From the NCBI GenBank assembly GCA_951394405.1, contig OX596337.1:1860001-1924000 (forward strand): a stretch of 64,000 nucleotides of DNA, given 5' to 3'. Each line of letters starts with the position of its first letter. Positions within the stretch are counted from its first letter, which is position 1. The notes beneath the pieces were generated by a model. It was not told the DNA's origin. It ran no database searches and saw only the letters and a program-made list of their open reading frames with translations. Below, piece by piece: positions 33,428-44,210 of the stretch. The position numbers and the translations under genes were made by a program. Origin of the DNA: Coprinellus micaceus (Eukaryota; Basidiomycota; Agaricomycetes; Agaricales; Psathyrellaceae).

Positions 33428-33879
33428 TTATTGGGCTGCGGCAGCCTTTTGCTCAGCACGGGCCTTGTTCTGTAAAGGGTAGAGAGTGTGTGTGTGTAAG
33501 TCTACGCGGTTAGGCCCGTTATCGAAAGGGAAACGCACAGAGCCGACGAGAGCGAAACGGGCGTTGCGGCGGAACTAAGTTGGTGTCGGTCAGTAAACGA
33601 GATAGCAAGTCCATCGAAGGCCATCGAGATACTGACTTTGGGGTCAACCTGGAGGGAAGAAACGGGTCAAACGGGCATTCCAACAGTATAGCGAACTGGA
33701 GAACACATACACCCTTCATGGAAGTCGCCCTGTGGGACGTGGGCCTCTTGATGCCATTGCGGTGAGCCTTCTTGTTCTGGTTGTGGTTGGTGTGGCTACG
33801 CGGGGTAGAAAAATGGCGATTAACACAGTTTCCTTGGTTCCCTCAACTTGGTGGGTACATACTTCTTTGACTTGGCCAT
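33428..33879 (-). CDS. RPL29: 60S ribosomal protein eL29
   Basis: Very short basic ribosomal protein of about 63 aa in five small exons. ATG 33877-33879 gives MAKSKNHTNHNQNKKAHRNG, then IKRPTSHRATSMKG, a 12-nt exon for VDPK, FRRNARFALVGS and a last exon NKARAEQKAAAAQ. This is the full eL29 pattern. The stop is TAA at 33428-33430. Introns start GTATGT, GTATGT, GTCAGT and GTGCGT. A CA/CT dinucleotide run sits in the last intron. It lies between convergent TFC1 and the 3' end of the Rua1-like gene. Confidence 0.93.
33637..33648 (-). other. 12-nt microexon of RPL29
   Basis: The minus-strand exon GTTGACCCCAAA encodes V-D-P-K, a conserved part of eL29 (MKG-VDPK-FRRN). It is bounded by CCTCCAG upstream and GTCAGT downstream. 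Without it the conserved eL29 core cannot be read. Confidence 0.8.
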
Positions 33880-34069
33880 GTCGTCGAAGTCGTCGGGCGC
33901 GATGCTGAGCTCGATGAGGTCCTTGCCCCGTCTGTCGGCACGGCAACACAGCCACGGTGGCTTGCACCAACTGTACAGGTTCCCACGGGATCACTCTCGG
34001 CAGAAAACTTGGAAGTTCAAGTTGCATTCGAATGAATCTTTCGTCCAGTCTAGAAAAAAGCACCATAAT

Positions 34070-36047
34070 CTAAACAAAGCTAGGGCCCTCGATCTCCAAA
34101 AGCCTCTTGTGAACCGTATCCTCCTCCCAGACACCCCTTTCACCTGGTATAGTCGTTTGTTTATGGCAACTTGTAGCATGCTTCCACCAGTAGATCTCCG
34201 GGACCTGCGGAGCGGTTTGAGAGAGAGCGACAGAATATGGTGACGATATACCTACCTTAGACTCGCACTCCTTCACGCCGACGATGGGAACCCACTTCGA
34301 GCATTTGTGACATTTTCCTTGCCGTATATTGCTCTTCTCAAGCCTACCAGGGTTTTTCCGATCCACAATTCGGAAGGCAAGAGGGGGCGAGAAAGGTCTT
34401 CCGCTCGCAGCTGATATACCTAGACCTCTCTTCAGTGAAAGGTGTGAGAAGTATAGTTGTTTAACGAACCATGGTAATTCTGCAGGTGGTAGCTAAATTT
34501 CACGCGTTAGTATGGCCATGTACGAGAAAATGAAGATGACGCTGCAAGGTAGACGTGAGGGCTAATTCACGCTGGACGGTTCTGCCACGTACCACTTGAA
34601 AGCAGAGAACTTCATCGCCAACCACACCTTCTTTCCCTCACCTCCGCGCGCAATTGGCTCAATACAAATCGGGCAGAGTCCAACCTTATCTGCTCCTTTT
34701 CCTTTGACAAACCTTGGGGTATATAGATCGAAAGCAGACCTCGGAGGATTATACATCCCTCCGGGATGAGATACTTTGAATAGCGTGCAAGGAGAGCTGA
34801 CGGTCGATGGTTAGTCCAGAGCATCGGGAGGTTCTAGAGAAGGCTAACCTCGCATTCTCAGCTTGGAAGTAAGAACTAACAGGGAACCGGCGGTAGAAAA
34901 GGGGGTAGAGCGGAGAGACCTCGACAAAGGCAGGGAAAATCCGCTTTCCGTACTTGAAATAAGGAGGTGTCTGTACAGAAGTCGAAAGAGGGCCAGATGT
35001 TACAGGGAGTGCGGATTCCCGAGAGGCGGCCGATTTGGTCGCGACAGTGTCGAAACGACGCCTTTTCAAGGGAGGCGCCAGATTTTCGCCTTCCTCAAGG
35101 GATCGCTTCATAGTGTGTGGTCCGAGGTTCTTATGACGAGAAAGCCAAGAAGGTTCAGAAGGGGAGGCATTTGAAGGGAGAGCTGCGTTGGATCGTTGAA
35201 GGAAAGGCAATTTCTGAGTCAGGGCCGCTACAGCTGCGGCCTCCATCGATTCAAGCTGTCCTGAGCGGGTCGGTCGTCCATTATCGCAAAAAGAAGTCAA
35301 CTTGCAAGGAGACAGTAGCGGAAGAGCTAATCCAGAAGCAGGAGGACGCGACGGAACCGAACCATCGACGGGAGCGTTGTGAGCAGAAACAAGGTCATCC
35401 ACGAACGTAGACGTGTTCTTCTTCGCCTTCGGCTGCCGATGGGCTTCACGACGCTCTTTGAGCCTTGCAGGAGAAGAAACCATTCGCTGATCTTGACTGC
35501 AGCGAACAACTGGAGACACGTCCGACTGAAAACTGCCGAGAGTGCTTCGGCTGCCGGCGTAAAACAGAGAAGCCAGAGGCGAGGCGTTCAGGTCGTAACT
35601 TTCTTGACTCGCAGAGAACGACGGTGAAGCAAATAGAGCAGGAGATGGAACAAATCGGGAAGAAGGCTCTTGTGAGCCAATGTCACTGATGTCAGGGAAA
35701 TCCGGTCCAGGAAGCGGTGGCGAAGGTGTGTAGTTGAGAGCAGGGAGCCGAGCGAAAGAGTCGCCTCGCAAGACTCGCGACATCGATGGGGTAAAATGGT
35801 GTTCTAAAAAGTTGCTTGGAGGTATATGTGCGTGATTCAGTTGAACTCCCGGGCTATATGCGGGGGTTTGGTGAGTTTCTGGCCCGCGGGCAACGTTCAT
35901 CCTGTGAGAGTGCGAGATATCTTGCAATGGTGAGTTTGTTGATGTGATGTGAGCAGAGGAAAGATATAGCCAGTCAGTTGGTTCAGCGTTAGAGTACAGA
36001 AGGGTTTCATTTGGGTCAGGAGAGAGCCAGGGGGCAGCAAAGGACAT
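34070..36047 (-). CDS. Rua1-type transcription regulator (C-terminal DUF4451-like domain)
   Basis: Large first exon (ATG 36045-36047, MSFAAPWLSPDPNETLLYSN) coding a Ser/Pro-rich disordered region of about 400 aa with a basic cluster (KRRRFD). Later small exons make a Cys/His-rich C-terminus: FDLYTPRFVKGKGADKVGLC, PICIEPIARGGEGKKVW, LAMKFSAFKW, an HMQYYHG-type exon, GKCHKCSKWVPIVGVKECES and EIYWWKHATSCHKQ. This resembles the C-terminal domain of Rua1, a zinc-finger activator of glycolipid genes in smut fungi. Cys pairs and His suggest zinc binding. The target genes here are unknown. It is divergent from the p24 gene with 157 bp between starts. Confidence 0.75.
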
Positions 36048-36204
36048 GGTGGAAAGAAAGGATGGGCGTCTCTGCGTGAGGAGGCGCGCTTAAATTGGCT
36101 GTTTGGCTGTGTGTCGGAATCAGTTCCCACGGGCCACCAGACGTGGCCGTCATTGCCTCATGAGCGGCGCGCACCTGGACTTGCAACCCATTTATACCTG
36201 GCCA

Positions 36205-37101
36205 TGGAGCCCTGGCATTTCCTCTGTTCTCTATCCTTTCTTCTCTATCTTTCTCTGACGGTCAAGGCATCCGCACTGACGATTTCAATATCACCGAACG
36301 AGCGGACATGCTTCTTTGCAGATGTTGACAAGGCAGGAGAGAAAATCGGCGTACGTCTAGGTTCATTGCTCCGGATACCAAGCGCTAATTCACCTCATAG
36401 TTCTACTTTGCTGTAAGTATTACCAAGCCACTGCTGCTTGCACACTAAACAAGACCCATAGGTGCAATCCGGAGGCGCTTTCGACGTAGATTGGGACATC
36501 AAGGACCCTAATAACAATGTTTTGCTTGACGGAAACCGGGAGCGATCAGGCGACTACGTTCTGACGGCAAACACCATTGGAGAATATTCCTTCTGCTTCG
36601 AAAACGACATGTCGACACTTACAGACAAGCTCGTTGACTTCGACATCATGGTGGAGAGCGAGCCGAGACGGGAGCCTCCAGCAAAGCCTGGTCAGATTTC
36701 GGAGCACACGAGCGCGTTAGAGGAGAGCATATTCCGGTTGAATGGAATGCTTATGAACATCAACCGTATGCAGAAGCAGTGCGTCATGAATTGTTCTCTT
36801 GAGGCATCCAATACTTATACCGGGGGTGCAGCCACCACACGCAGGAACGCCGAGGTTTCTCGATCGTCAAGTCCACGCAGAAGTGTGTAGCTCCCCCTCA
36901 TCCCATTCCGAATTCTTATCTGACAAACTTGCAGTCGCCTCTTCTGGTATGCGGTTATCGAGACTTTGGCAATTGTTGGCATGGCAGTGTACGAGCATCG
37001 CTTCCCATTCCCCACAGTTAACTCACCCGCCTCCTTTCAGGTTCCAAGTTTACGTGATCCAAACATTCTTCACGAAGACAGGACGGCGCTACAAAGTGTA
37101 G
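36205..37101 (+). CDS. p24 / emp24-gp25L family cargo receptor
   Basis: Type I membrane protein of COPII/COPI vesicles that selects cargo between ER and Golgi. ATG 36205 gives a signal peptide (MEPWHFLCSLSFLLYLSLTV, KASA). The GOLD domain spans TISISPNERTCFFADV, a 12-nt exon FYFA, VQSGGAFDVDWDIKDPNNNV and EYSFCFENDMS, with two Cys for a disulfide. A coiled stalk (ALEESIFRLNGMLMNINRMQ) leads to FSIVKSTQ, the membrane helix (RLFWYAVIETLAIVGMAVFQ) and the short cytosolic tail VYVIQTFFTKTGRRYKV, with the FF motif for COPII. Seven exons, about 205 aa. Confidence 0.9.
36401..36412 (+). other. 12-nt microexon of the p24 gene
   Basis: TTCTACTTTGCT encodes F-Y-F-A, between introns 36351-36400 (50 nt, GTACGT...CATAG) and 36413-36461 (49 nt, GTAAGT...CATAG). 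It links KIG to VQSGG, the usual GOLD-domain strand. Confidence 0.78.
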
Positions 37102-37194
37102 ACGCGTCCCCTACGACCGGATATTGTATTTGTTTGGGACTTGGGACAGTAATGAGTATCCTACCATTCACCGCTACTGTGCTCGGAACCGTAC

Positions 37195-38517
37195 TCAACA
37201 CCACGCGAACCTGAAACCAAAGATAGTGTTATCAGCGTAGGCAAGACTGGGGCAGGGGACTACTGACTTTTCGCTGTTCAACCATCCCACCGTCGAGGCG
37301 CCCTCGCCATACCATTTCGCAGAAGCCAAGTGCTCTTCCGCGTCGACGGATTCGCCCCCTATTTTGGAGCACTCTTCCTTCAACCCCTCCGACAAGTTCC
37401 ACGCCTGGACCTTATCGACTCCCAACTCCTTGGCATAGCCCATGAGCACTGACACCAGCTCAGGGAGCGCCTCCCTTGGGCACCGCAACCTCGTGATGAG
37501 GAGTGTCTTTGGGTGTCCAGGATACATCTCGTAACTCCAGGTCACAAACGGACCCTCCCCATTCGACTTCCTCTGCATTCCCCAATACTTGGGAGGATTC
37601 CCCATCTTAGTGATGAACCAATCTGTCCTGCGGTAAAGGTACTCTCCCAGCCCTTTTCGAGGGAGGAACGTAAACGCTTTCTTGGTCGTCGGAGAAAGTC
37701 TCAAAGGCGTCTCCTTGATGATGAGTTCGGAGTCCTGCTCCCAGAGTTCCTCGAGATGTTCTTTGCCCAGGAATGTCCACTGAGACGCAACGTCGTTCGA
37801 TGTGTTGAGAGACGCAGTCCCAACTTTCCAAGTGGTGATAACGTGGGGACCCACGACCCATCCATTCTCCCCAGGGACTGGCCCAGCAGCCTCGTAGAAT
37901 TCTCGTCCTACATCACTGTAGAGCACCGAAACGACGCCAGTCCCAAATCCCTCGGGGATTACCGGGGGCTGGCCCCATTCTTCCGGGAACTTGGTGGAGA
38001 ATGAGGATGCAGACGCGAGCACCCAGTGCAAGAGACGCATCATATGCTTCGCGTAGCCTTTACCCCGGTTCTGCGGAGGCGTGAACACCGAGGCAACGCC
38101 ATAGCCCACTTGCAACTCTGTCCTGTGGGCATGGTCGGCCTGCGTAAAGACCACGGTCTCCCGGCGTAGACTGCCAGTCGACCTCGTTATATCAACTCCT
38201 CGCAGTTGGCAACAGGAGATGGACCCACGTCTCGCAGGCACATAGGAAATCGAGTGTTTCGGGATCATCTCGAGGAGCCAGAACCCTAGAAAAACACCTG
38301 GTCAACACCATTACTGGGGCAGCGTCGTGGAGAAGTTACAGTACCAGCTCGTCCAGCGGCCCTCCTTGGCCATCTCATATCCCCCATAATCATTCTTCCG
38401 ATCCAAGTACCCTTCCATCTCCACCCCAAATGGCCGGCCCCACGATTCGAATGATCGCTTTCTAGATTCCACAGCCTGGTCTTTCGTTGCAGGGAAAATG
38501 GACAGGTCCTTGAACAT
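37195..38517 (-). CDS. LYC1-like (lysine) N-acetyltransferase
   Basis: GNAT-fold acetyltransferase resembling yeast LYC1, which acetylates lysine in lysine degradation. ATG 38515-38517 gives MFKDLSIFPATKDQAVESRK. After an intron (GTAACT...TTCTAG) comes VLAPRDDPETLDFLCACET, and after another ELQVGYGVASVFTPPQNRGK, GYAKHMMRLLHWVLAS (the acetyl-CoA motif RGKGYA). A C-terminal domain has PKYWGMQRKSNGEGPFVTWS. A last 57-nt intron (37212-37268 region) joins LNSEK to FAWC, the family-typical end; without splicing the frame also stays open. The substrate is inferred from the family. It is convergent with the p24 gene. Confidence 0.75.
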
Positions 38518-38777
38518 GATTGAAATCGCGTTTTGGGGAGTTTAGATGTGGGAGTGGAGAAGTAAGCCAATGGCAGACAGCAGACACCCAACGGATCATT
38601 CACCTCTCGGATTACTAGATCATGAACTCATGTTGTGTCGTCGGCAGCGAAGTGTTCTGACTCGCCAGAGATGTTTTGAAACAGGGAACGTAAGGGAAAG
38701 GTACTAATAATTCAGTCAAAACAAGATCTACACTACAGAAAGCAATTGTTATACACAGTCCATTCCAGGAAGCCTCT

Positions 38778-41700
38778 CTACTTAAGCTTCTCAAACATCG
38801 TTTTACTCTGCTCGAGCGTCTCAATCTCCGCACTCAACACATTCCTCTTCTCCTCGTTTGCTAGGCGCACGTTCTCGGGCACAGTGTTCAAGTAGTCGGT
38901 CTGGCTCTCGATCTTCACAACCTTTGACAGGTTGAGCTTGGCGAGGTCAAGCTTCTTATCGCACTTGGAGATCTCAACATCGAGGTCGACAAGGCCCTTG
39001 ACGAGAGTGTGGACAACAATGGAGGCGGTAACGACGGCGCTGCCGCAGCCTTCGGGAACCTCGGAGATGTTACGGACGACCCTGGCACTCTTGCCACCCT
39101 TCGTAAGGGTGACGATGGTGGGAGTAGCTTGCTCGAAAAGGGCGGCGTCGGCGTCGTTTTGCACCTGGATGAAGACTGAAGGCGATTCGTAAGGAAGCTG
39201 GTCAACATGATAGAAGTCATGAAGACACCTACATTGAATCTCGCTCTGGAGGTTGTAAGAAGCAGCAAGGGATCGTCCAGTCTTGAGGGCGGAGAACACA
39301 AGGTCGAACTGCTTCTCGGCCTCCGCAAACTCAAACGCCTTGTCTGCGACAGGGTACGATGACACAACGATTGAAGGCGTGGGGTCGTTGGGCCTGTGGG
39401 GGAGACGCTGCCACAACTCTTCAGTGACGAAGGGCATGAAAGGGTGGAGGAGCTTGAGGCCTGAGTCCAGGCAGGTATAAAGGGTCTGCTGAGAGGACTT
39501 CTTGACAAATTCGGGAGCGCTGCCGTCGGTCATAGGCTTCATGGCCTCGATGTAGACGTCGCAGAGTTCATAAAGCCAGAAGTTGTACGCGACGTTGGTG
39601 GCGGTCATGAAGTTGCGCTCTTCGAGAGCCTGGTTGAGCTCGGTAGCAGCAATGTTGAGCTTGTGGAGGATCCACTTCTCTACAAGACCCTCGTTTCCAG
39701 TGGGCTGCGCCCGATGGTTAGATGCGGCAGTTCACACGACGGTAAAGAGAAAGCTGCGTACCTTGGCAAGAGGTTCGGGGACGAACGTCTCGTCGAGCTT
39801 CAGCATGGCAAACTTGGTAGCGTTGAAGATCTTATTGCAGAACTTGCGGTACCCCTCGACACGCAAAATCTCCAAGTTGATATCCCTCCCTCCTCCCGAG
39901 TACGCGCAAAGGGCAAACCTCAACGCATCGGTACCGCACTGGGGAATACCCTTGGGGAAGTCCTTCTTCTGACCAGCCTCAGCCTTCTTGATCTCCTTCT
40001 CGTCCAAGTTACCCTCGTAGAGTTTCTTGTGCAGCTCCTCAAGGGGCAAGCCCTGGATAACGTCGATGGGGTCAATAACGTTCCCGAGGGACTTGGACAT
40101 CTTGCGACCGTGGGCATCACGAATCATAGCGTGGCAGTAGACCTCCTTGAAGGGAACCTCGCCGGTGAGGTGGACACCGAGCATGACCATACGCGCAACC
40201 CAGAAGAACAAGATGTCCCAACCCGTCTCAAGAAGCGACGAGGGGTAGAAGTTCTTGAAATCGGGCGTCTTATCGGGCCACCCCATGATAGAGAATGGCC
40301 AAAGACCTGATGAAAACCAGGTGTCAAGGACGTCCTCGTCCTGCTCAAGCTTGAAGGGCTTGTCGCCGGCGATCTTCTTCGCCCGCTCGAGGGCCTCTTC
40401 CTCTGTCCGACCGACAACCCAGAATTTGTCGTCGTCGGCTTCTTGCTCCTCGCCTTCGATGTTGACGAAGTACGCCGGAACGCGATGACCCCACCAGAGT
40501 TGACGAGAGACACACCAGTCCTGGATGTTCTCGAGCCAGCGGTACCACTCGTTCTCGGACTGTTTGGGTTGAATGAGAATTTCGCCCTTGCGAGTGTGCT
40601 GCGATACCAATAAGCTCCAACAGTCCAAATGCAAGAAAACGAAATGAAGTGACTCACCTCAAGAGCCTTGTCGGCCAGAGGCTTGCAGTTGACCCACCAC
40701 TGGGGCTTCAAGAGGGGCTCAATAACGTCTCCAGACTTGCTGCAAATAGGGATCTGCATAGGGTTGTCTTTGGTCTCAACGAAGAGACCCAACTCCTTCA
40801 ACTGCTTAACGACCTCGTTCCTGGCATGGAATCGCTTCATACCCTTGAACTTTTCCCCAGCGTTGGCGTTCAAGGTACCATCGTCGTTGAGGATGTTGAT
40901 GAAGTCGAGTTTGTGTCGGGTGCCGACTTCATAATCGTTAGGGTCGTGGGCGGGGGTAATCTTGACGGCACCCGTTCCGAACTCCATGTCGACGATGATG
41001 GAATCCTGGATGATAGGGATGCGCCTGTCGACAAACGGATGAACGGCAAACTTGCCGCGGAGGTGGGTGTAGCGGGGGTCGTCTGGGTGGACAGCGATAG
41101 CGGTATCGCCGAGCATGGTTTCGGGACGGGTGGTGGCAATGACAATCTTCTCCTCAGAGCCCTCGATCTGGTATGCAAAGCTGGTGATGACACCAAACTC
41201 GAACCTCTCCTTGGCATCGTAACCGGGGACGTTTAGCAGCGTGCGTCCGGTGAGCTGCTTCTGGTCGACCTCGAGGTTGGAGAGGGTAGTGTTGAGCTTG
41301 ACACACCAGTTGACGAGGCGGTTGGCGCGGTAGATGATGCCGTCTTCACGCAGGCGGCAGAAAGTCTCAATGACGGCCTTGGAGAGTTGCTCGTTCATGG
41401 TGAATGCGACGCGGTCCCAGTCGTAGCTTCCACCCAAGCGGTGAAGCTGCTTGGTGATGCGCTCCTGGTATCTGTGACGGGTCAACAAAGGACAGGGAAG
41501 ATTGGACTCGCACGCACTCGTTCTTCCAGTCCATGACAGTGCCCAAGAACTTTTCACGCCCAAGGTCGTGCCTCGTCTTTCCTTCGTTCTTCCACAACCT
41601 CTTCTCAACAACACTCTGAGTGGAGATACCAGCATGATCGAAACCGGGGACAAAGAGCGTCGACTTGCCACGCATACGGTTCCTGGGAGACGTCAGCGAA

Positions 41701-42468
41701 TTCAGTCGGCTAGGAGAGCAATCCGTACCATCGGACGAGGCTGTCCTGGATAGCGACGGTCAAACCGTGGCCAATATGGAGGCTGCCGGTGACGTTGGGA
41801 GGTGGGGACGGGATGACGAAGGTTTCGGTTTCGGGGTTGCCATCTGCGCCGACCTTGGGCTTGAAGAAGCCCTCGGCCACCCACCAGTCATACCAGCTGG
41901 CCTCGACAGCAATGGGGTTGTATCCAGCCGCCATGGGCCCGGAGAGGTCTACAAGGAGTCAGAGAAACCCAACCAAAGAGAATTGGTACGCACCCTTCTT
42001 CTGTCCTGCAGGGGTGTCATTCACAAACTCCGGCTCCGGCTCCTCCTTCTTCTTCTCGACCTTGACCTTTTTGGGGGCAGAATTGGCGCCAGCAGCCTGT
42101 TTCAAGGTTTTTGCAGCGAGCTTGGCCTCTTTCTCCAACTGTTTCGCCTTTTTCTTGGCTGGATATAGTCAGTACGGCGGTGTGCGGCCATTTTGTGACG
42201 TGTACCTACCTGCGCTTTTAGAATTGGGGTCGGGGGTATTGGCTCCAGAGGTATTGGATGGGGTAACATTGGGATCCTCGTTGGAGGTAGAAACCTCCGC
42301 CGTCGACTCCTTAACGAGGGCTGGCTGGGTCGCGTCGGACATGATTAAGCGGGCACGAGGGCTGAGATTGCGAGTCCTGGGGATCTGGGATGCAAGTCCT
42401 CTGGCGATCCGATTGTGAGCTAGAATCCGCCGATGAAAGAGAGGGAATCGATGCAAAAGGACTTGCAT
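38778..42468 (-). CDS. VAS1: Valyl-tRNA synthetase, cytosolic and probably mitochondrial
   Basis: Class I aminoacyl-tRNA synthetase of about 1,080 aa that charges tRNA-Val. The HIGH motif is in [17 protein letters not shown] and the KMSKS motif in [17 protein letters not shown]. The editing domain shows [37 protein letters not shown] and [16 protein letters not shown] are further hallmarks. The C-terminal coiled coil ([20 protein letters not shown]) ends the protein. An internal ATG at 42340-42342 ([13 protein letters not shown]) starts the cytosolic-type protein. The in-frame upstream ATG at 42466-42468 adds 42 residues rich in Arg/His with no Asp or Glu, a mitochondrial presequence. About seven introns. 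Confidence 0.93.
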
Positions 42469-44210
42469 CCAGAAATTGTGAATATCGATTATGAGGAAGT
42501 GATCATGAGTCAATTCGGATTTCGCCGACGAAGGGTGAAATTGATGCAGAGATAAGATTAGATAAAGTTGAAGGAATCATCGGCGCCTATCAAAAACGCA
42601 CAGTTCGAGTGACATAGTAGCTGTCGCAGGCGCGATGGGGCACGCGCGCAAACGTAGAATAGAAGAGACGTGGATAATATGGTCGACCCGGTGGAGTGAA
42701 TGGGTAACCGAAAGCGCACATGGTAGAGATAGCTCGCGTTTCATAAACCCGGCGGATGTGCGATTGTGGCATCGGCCCTGTCAATGCAGTTGCTCAAGCG
42801 TATAGGTGGTTCGAATCTCCTCAGTACCAGGAAGCTTGGCCTATCACCCTGGGGGAGGAGGTTGTGTACCATAAATACTGCTACAAGTAGAGGTGCACCG
42901 TAATACTTCTGCCCAATAGTTTGACCCACTAGTGCTCACCAGGTACTGTCTCGTCTTGAAAGGGCGAGAGGCCTGAAAAACTCCAAAGCTTCCCTGGATA
43001 AATTCACTTGTGGAAGAGGGGTGCTAATACCCTAGATGATTTGTGACGCAGTGTCTTTCCGGTCAATGATTTGCAACCGAGGGCGGAGCCATCAGGCGCT
43101 CCACTTCGTCTGCTTCTTGGAAGCTTGAAGTGGCCAAAGGGACAAGAAAACGGATGACCTGTCAATGCGGGGGAGGAAGGTGCCAGCGCCTGGTGACACG
43201 CTTTAAGCGTAGCGCGCGGTTGAGGAAGCAGGTAAACCAAAAAGCATGTGGAGGTGTGTGCCCGCCTCGCAGCATACCACTTCCAGGGCTTCGACGATGG
43301 TTGCCATGGGCCAAGGCATGGATCAACAGGAACCTATAAATATTGGAGGTGCTTGGCTAATGATTCTTATTGAATGTGTGAGCGCAGGACGGAGGAGCGA
43401 AGCCTCGCGTGACCATTTGCAGAGAGCAAACCAAGGCACATTCCATAACCGTCTTTGAGATCTATTAACCGCAATCAAATGGCGAACATGAGAAGGAGTG
43501 GACTCAAGCGACAAGGTGATTGCTATCCCAAACGTTAAACTTGTAGTCTTCCTCCCGCGATCCCGTCCTCCTCCTCCTCGTGCCGCGGTACCAGGCCAGG
43601 CCAGACCGCCCCCGTCGTTACTTTCATAATTGCTTACCTTCTACGGTTAGCCTATCATGATGGTGGTGTTTTGGGATCCCTGAAGGGGTGCAAATGCCTC
43701 TCACCTGAGGACCCGGAAGCACTATCATCTAATCTAATCTCGCCTAGATATCGGCCCTACCCCGCATTCATGACGTTGACGTAACTCGGGAAGGCAACGG
43801 CTCTCCAGCTCCTTGGCTGTGACTTGATTTGGACTGGATTCTGGGCGCAAGAAGGTCCGGTGGAGGGCGACGACCAGGACACACGCTGCCGTCGTGTAGC
43901 AGTGCCGGATCTCAGTGAGGATAGCCCTTAGCCCGACCTCGGTGAAGGCGACCCTGGTCCTGGGTTGATAGCGTCCTTTGTGGATAACGGGGACCGTTTC
44001 GCCACCTAAAAGCCGCACAAAATGCCAAGATATGAAGAGAGGATATGGAAATGAGAATAGCGGCGATGTGATTGGCAATGACTGAAAGGGAGTCCACGTG
44101 ATTACGTCAGGGTCGAACCGGAAATGGGGGACTTAATATCAGGACACGGTCTGTAGTCAACCCCCTCCACCTTTTCGGGCGTCTCCTCCTGCCAACCACC
44201 CTCGTCGTCG
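42469..44210. other. Gene-poor region of 1.7 kb
   Basis: Spacer between divergent VAS1 and the PP2C gene. I see short frames only and no family resemblance. A GGTTCGAATC-like string at about 42808 recalls a tRNA T-loop, but no tRNA fold can be built around it. The region may hold promoters or an unrecognised small gene. Confidence 0.5.

Noticed and set aside
40649..41236. Long plus-strand frame of 195 codons
   Set aside because: It is the antisense shadow of the ValRS editing domain.
42795..42830. Possible tRNA gene (GGTTCGAATC string)
   Set aside because: No matching T-stem, anticodon arm or acceptor stem could be built on either strand.
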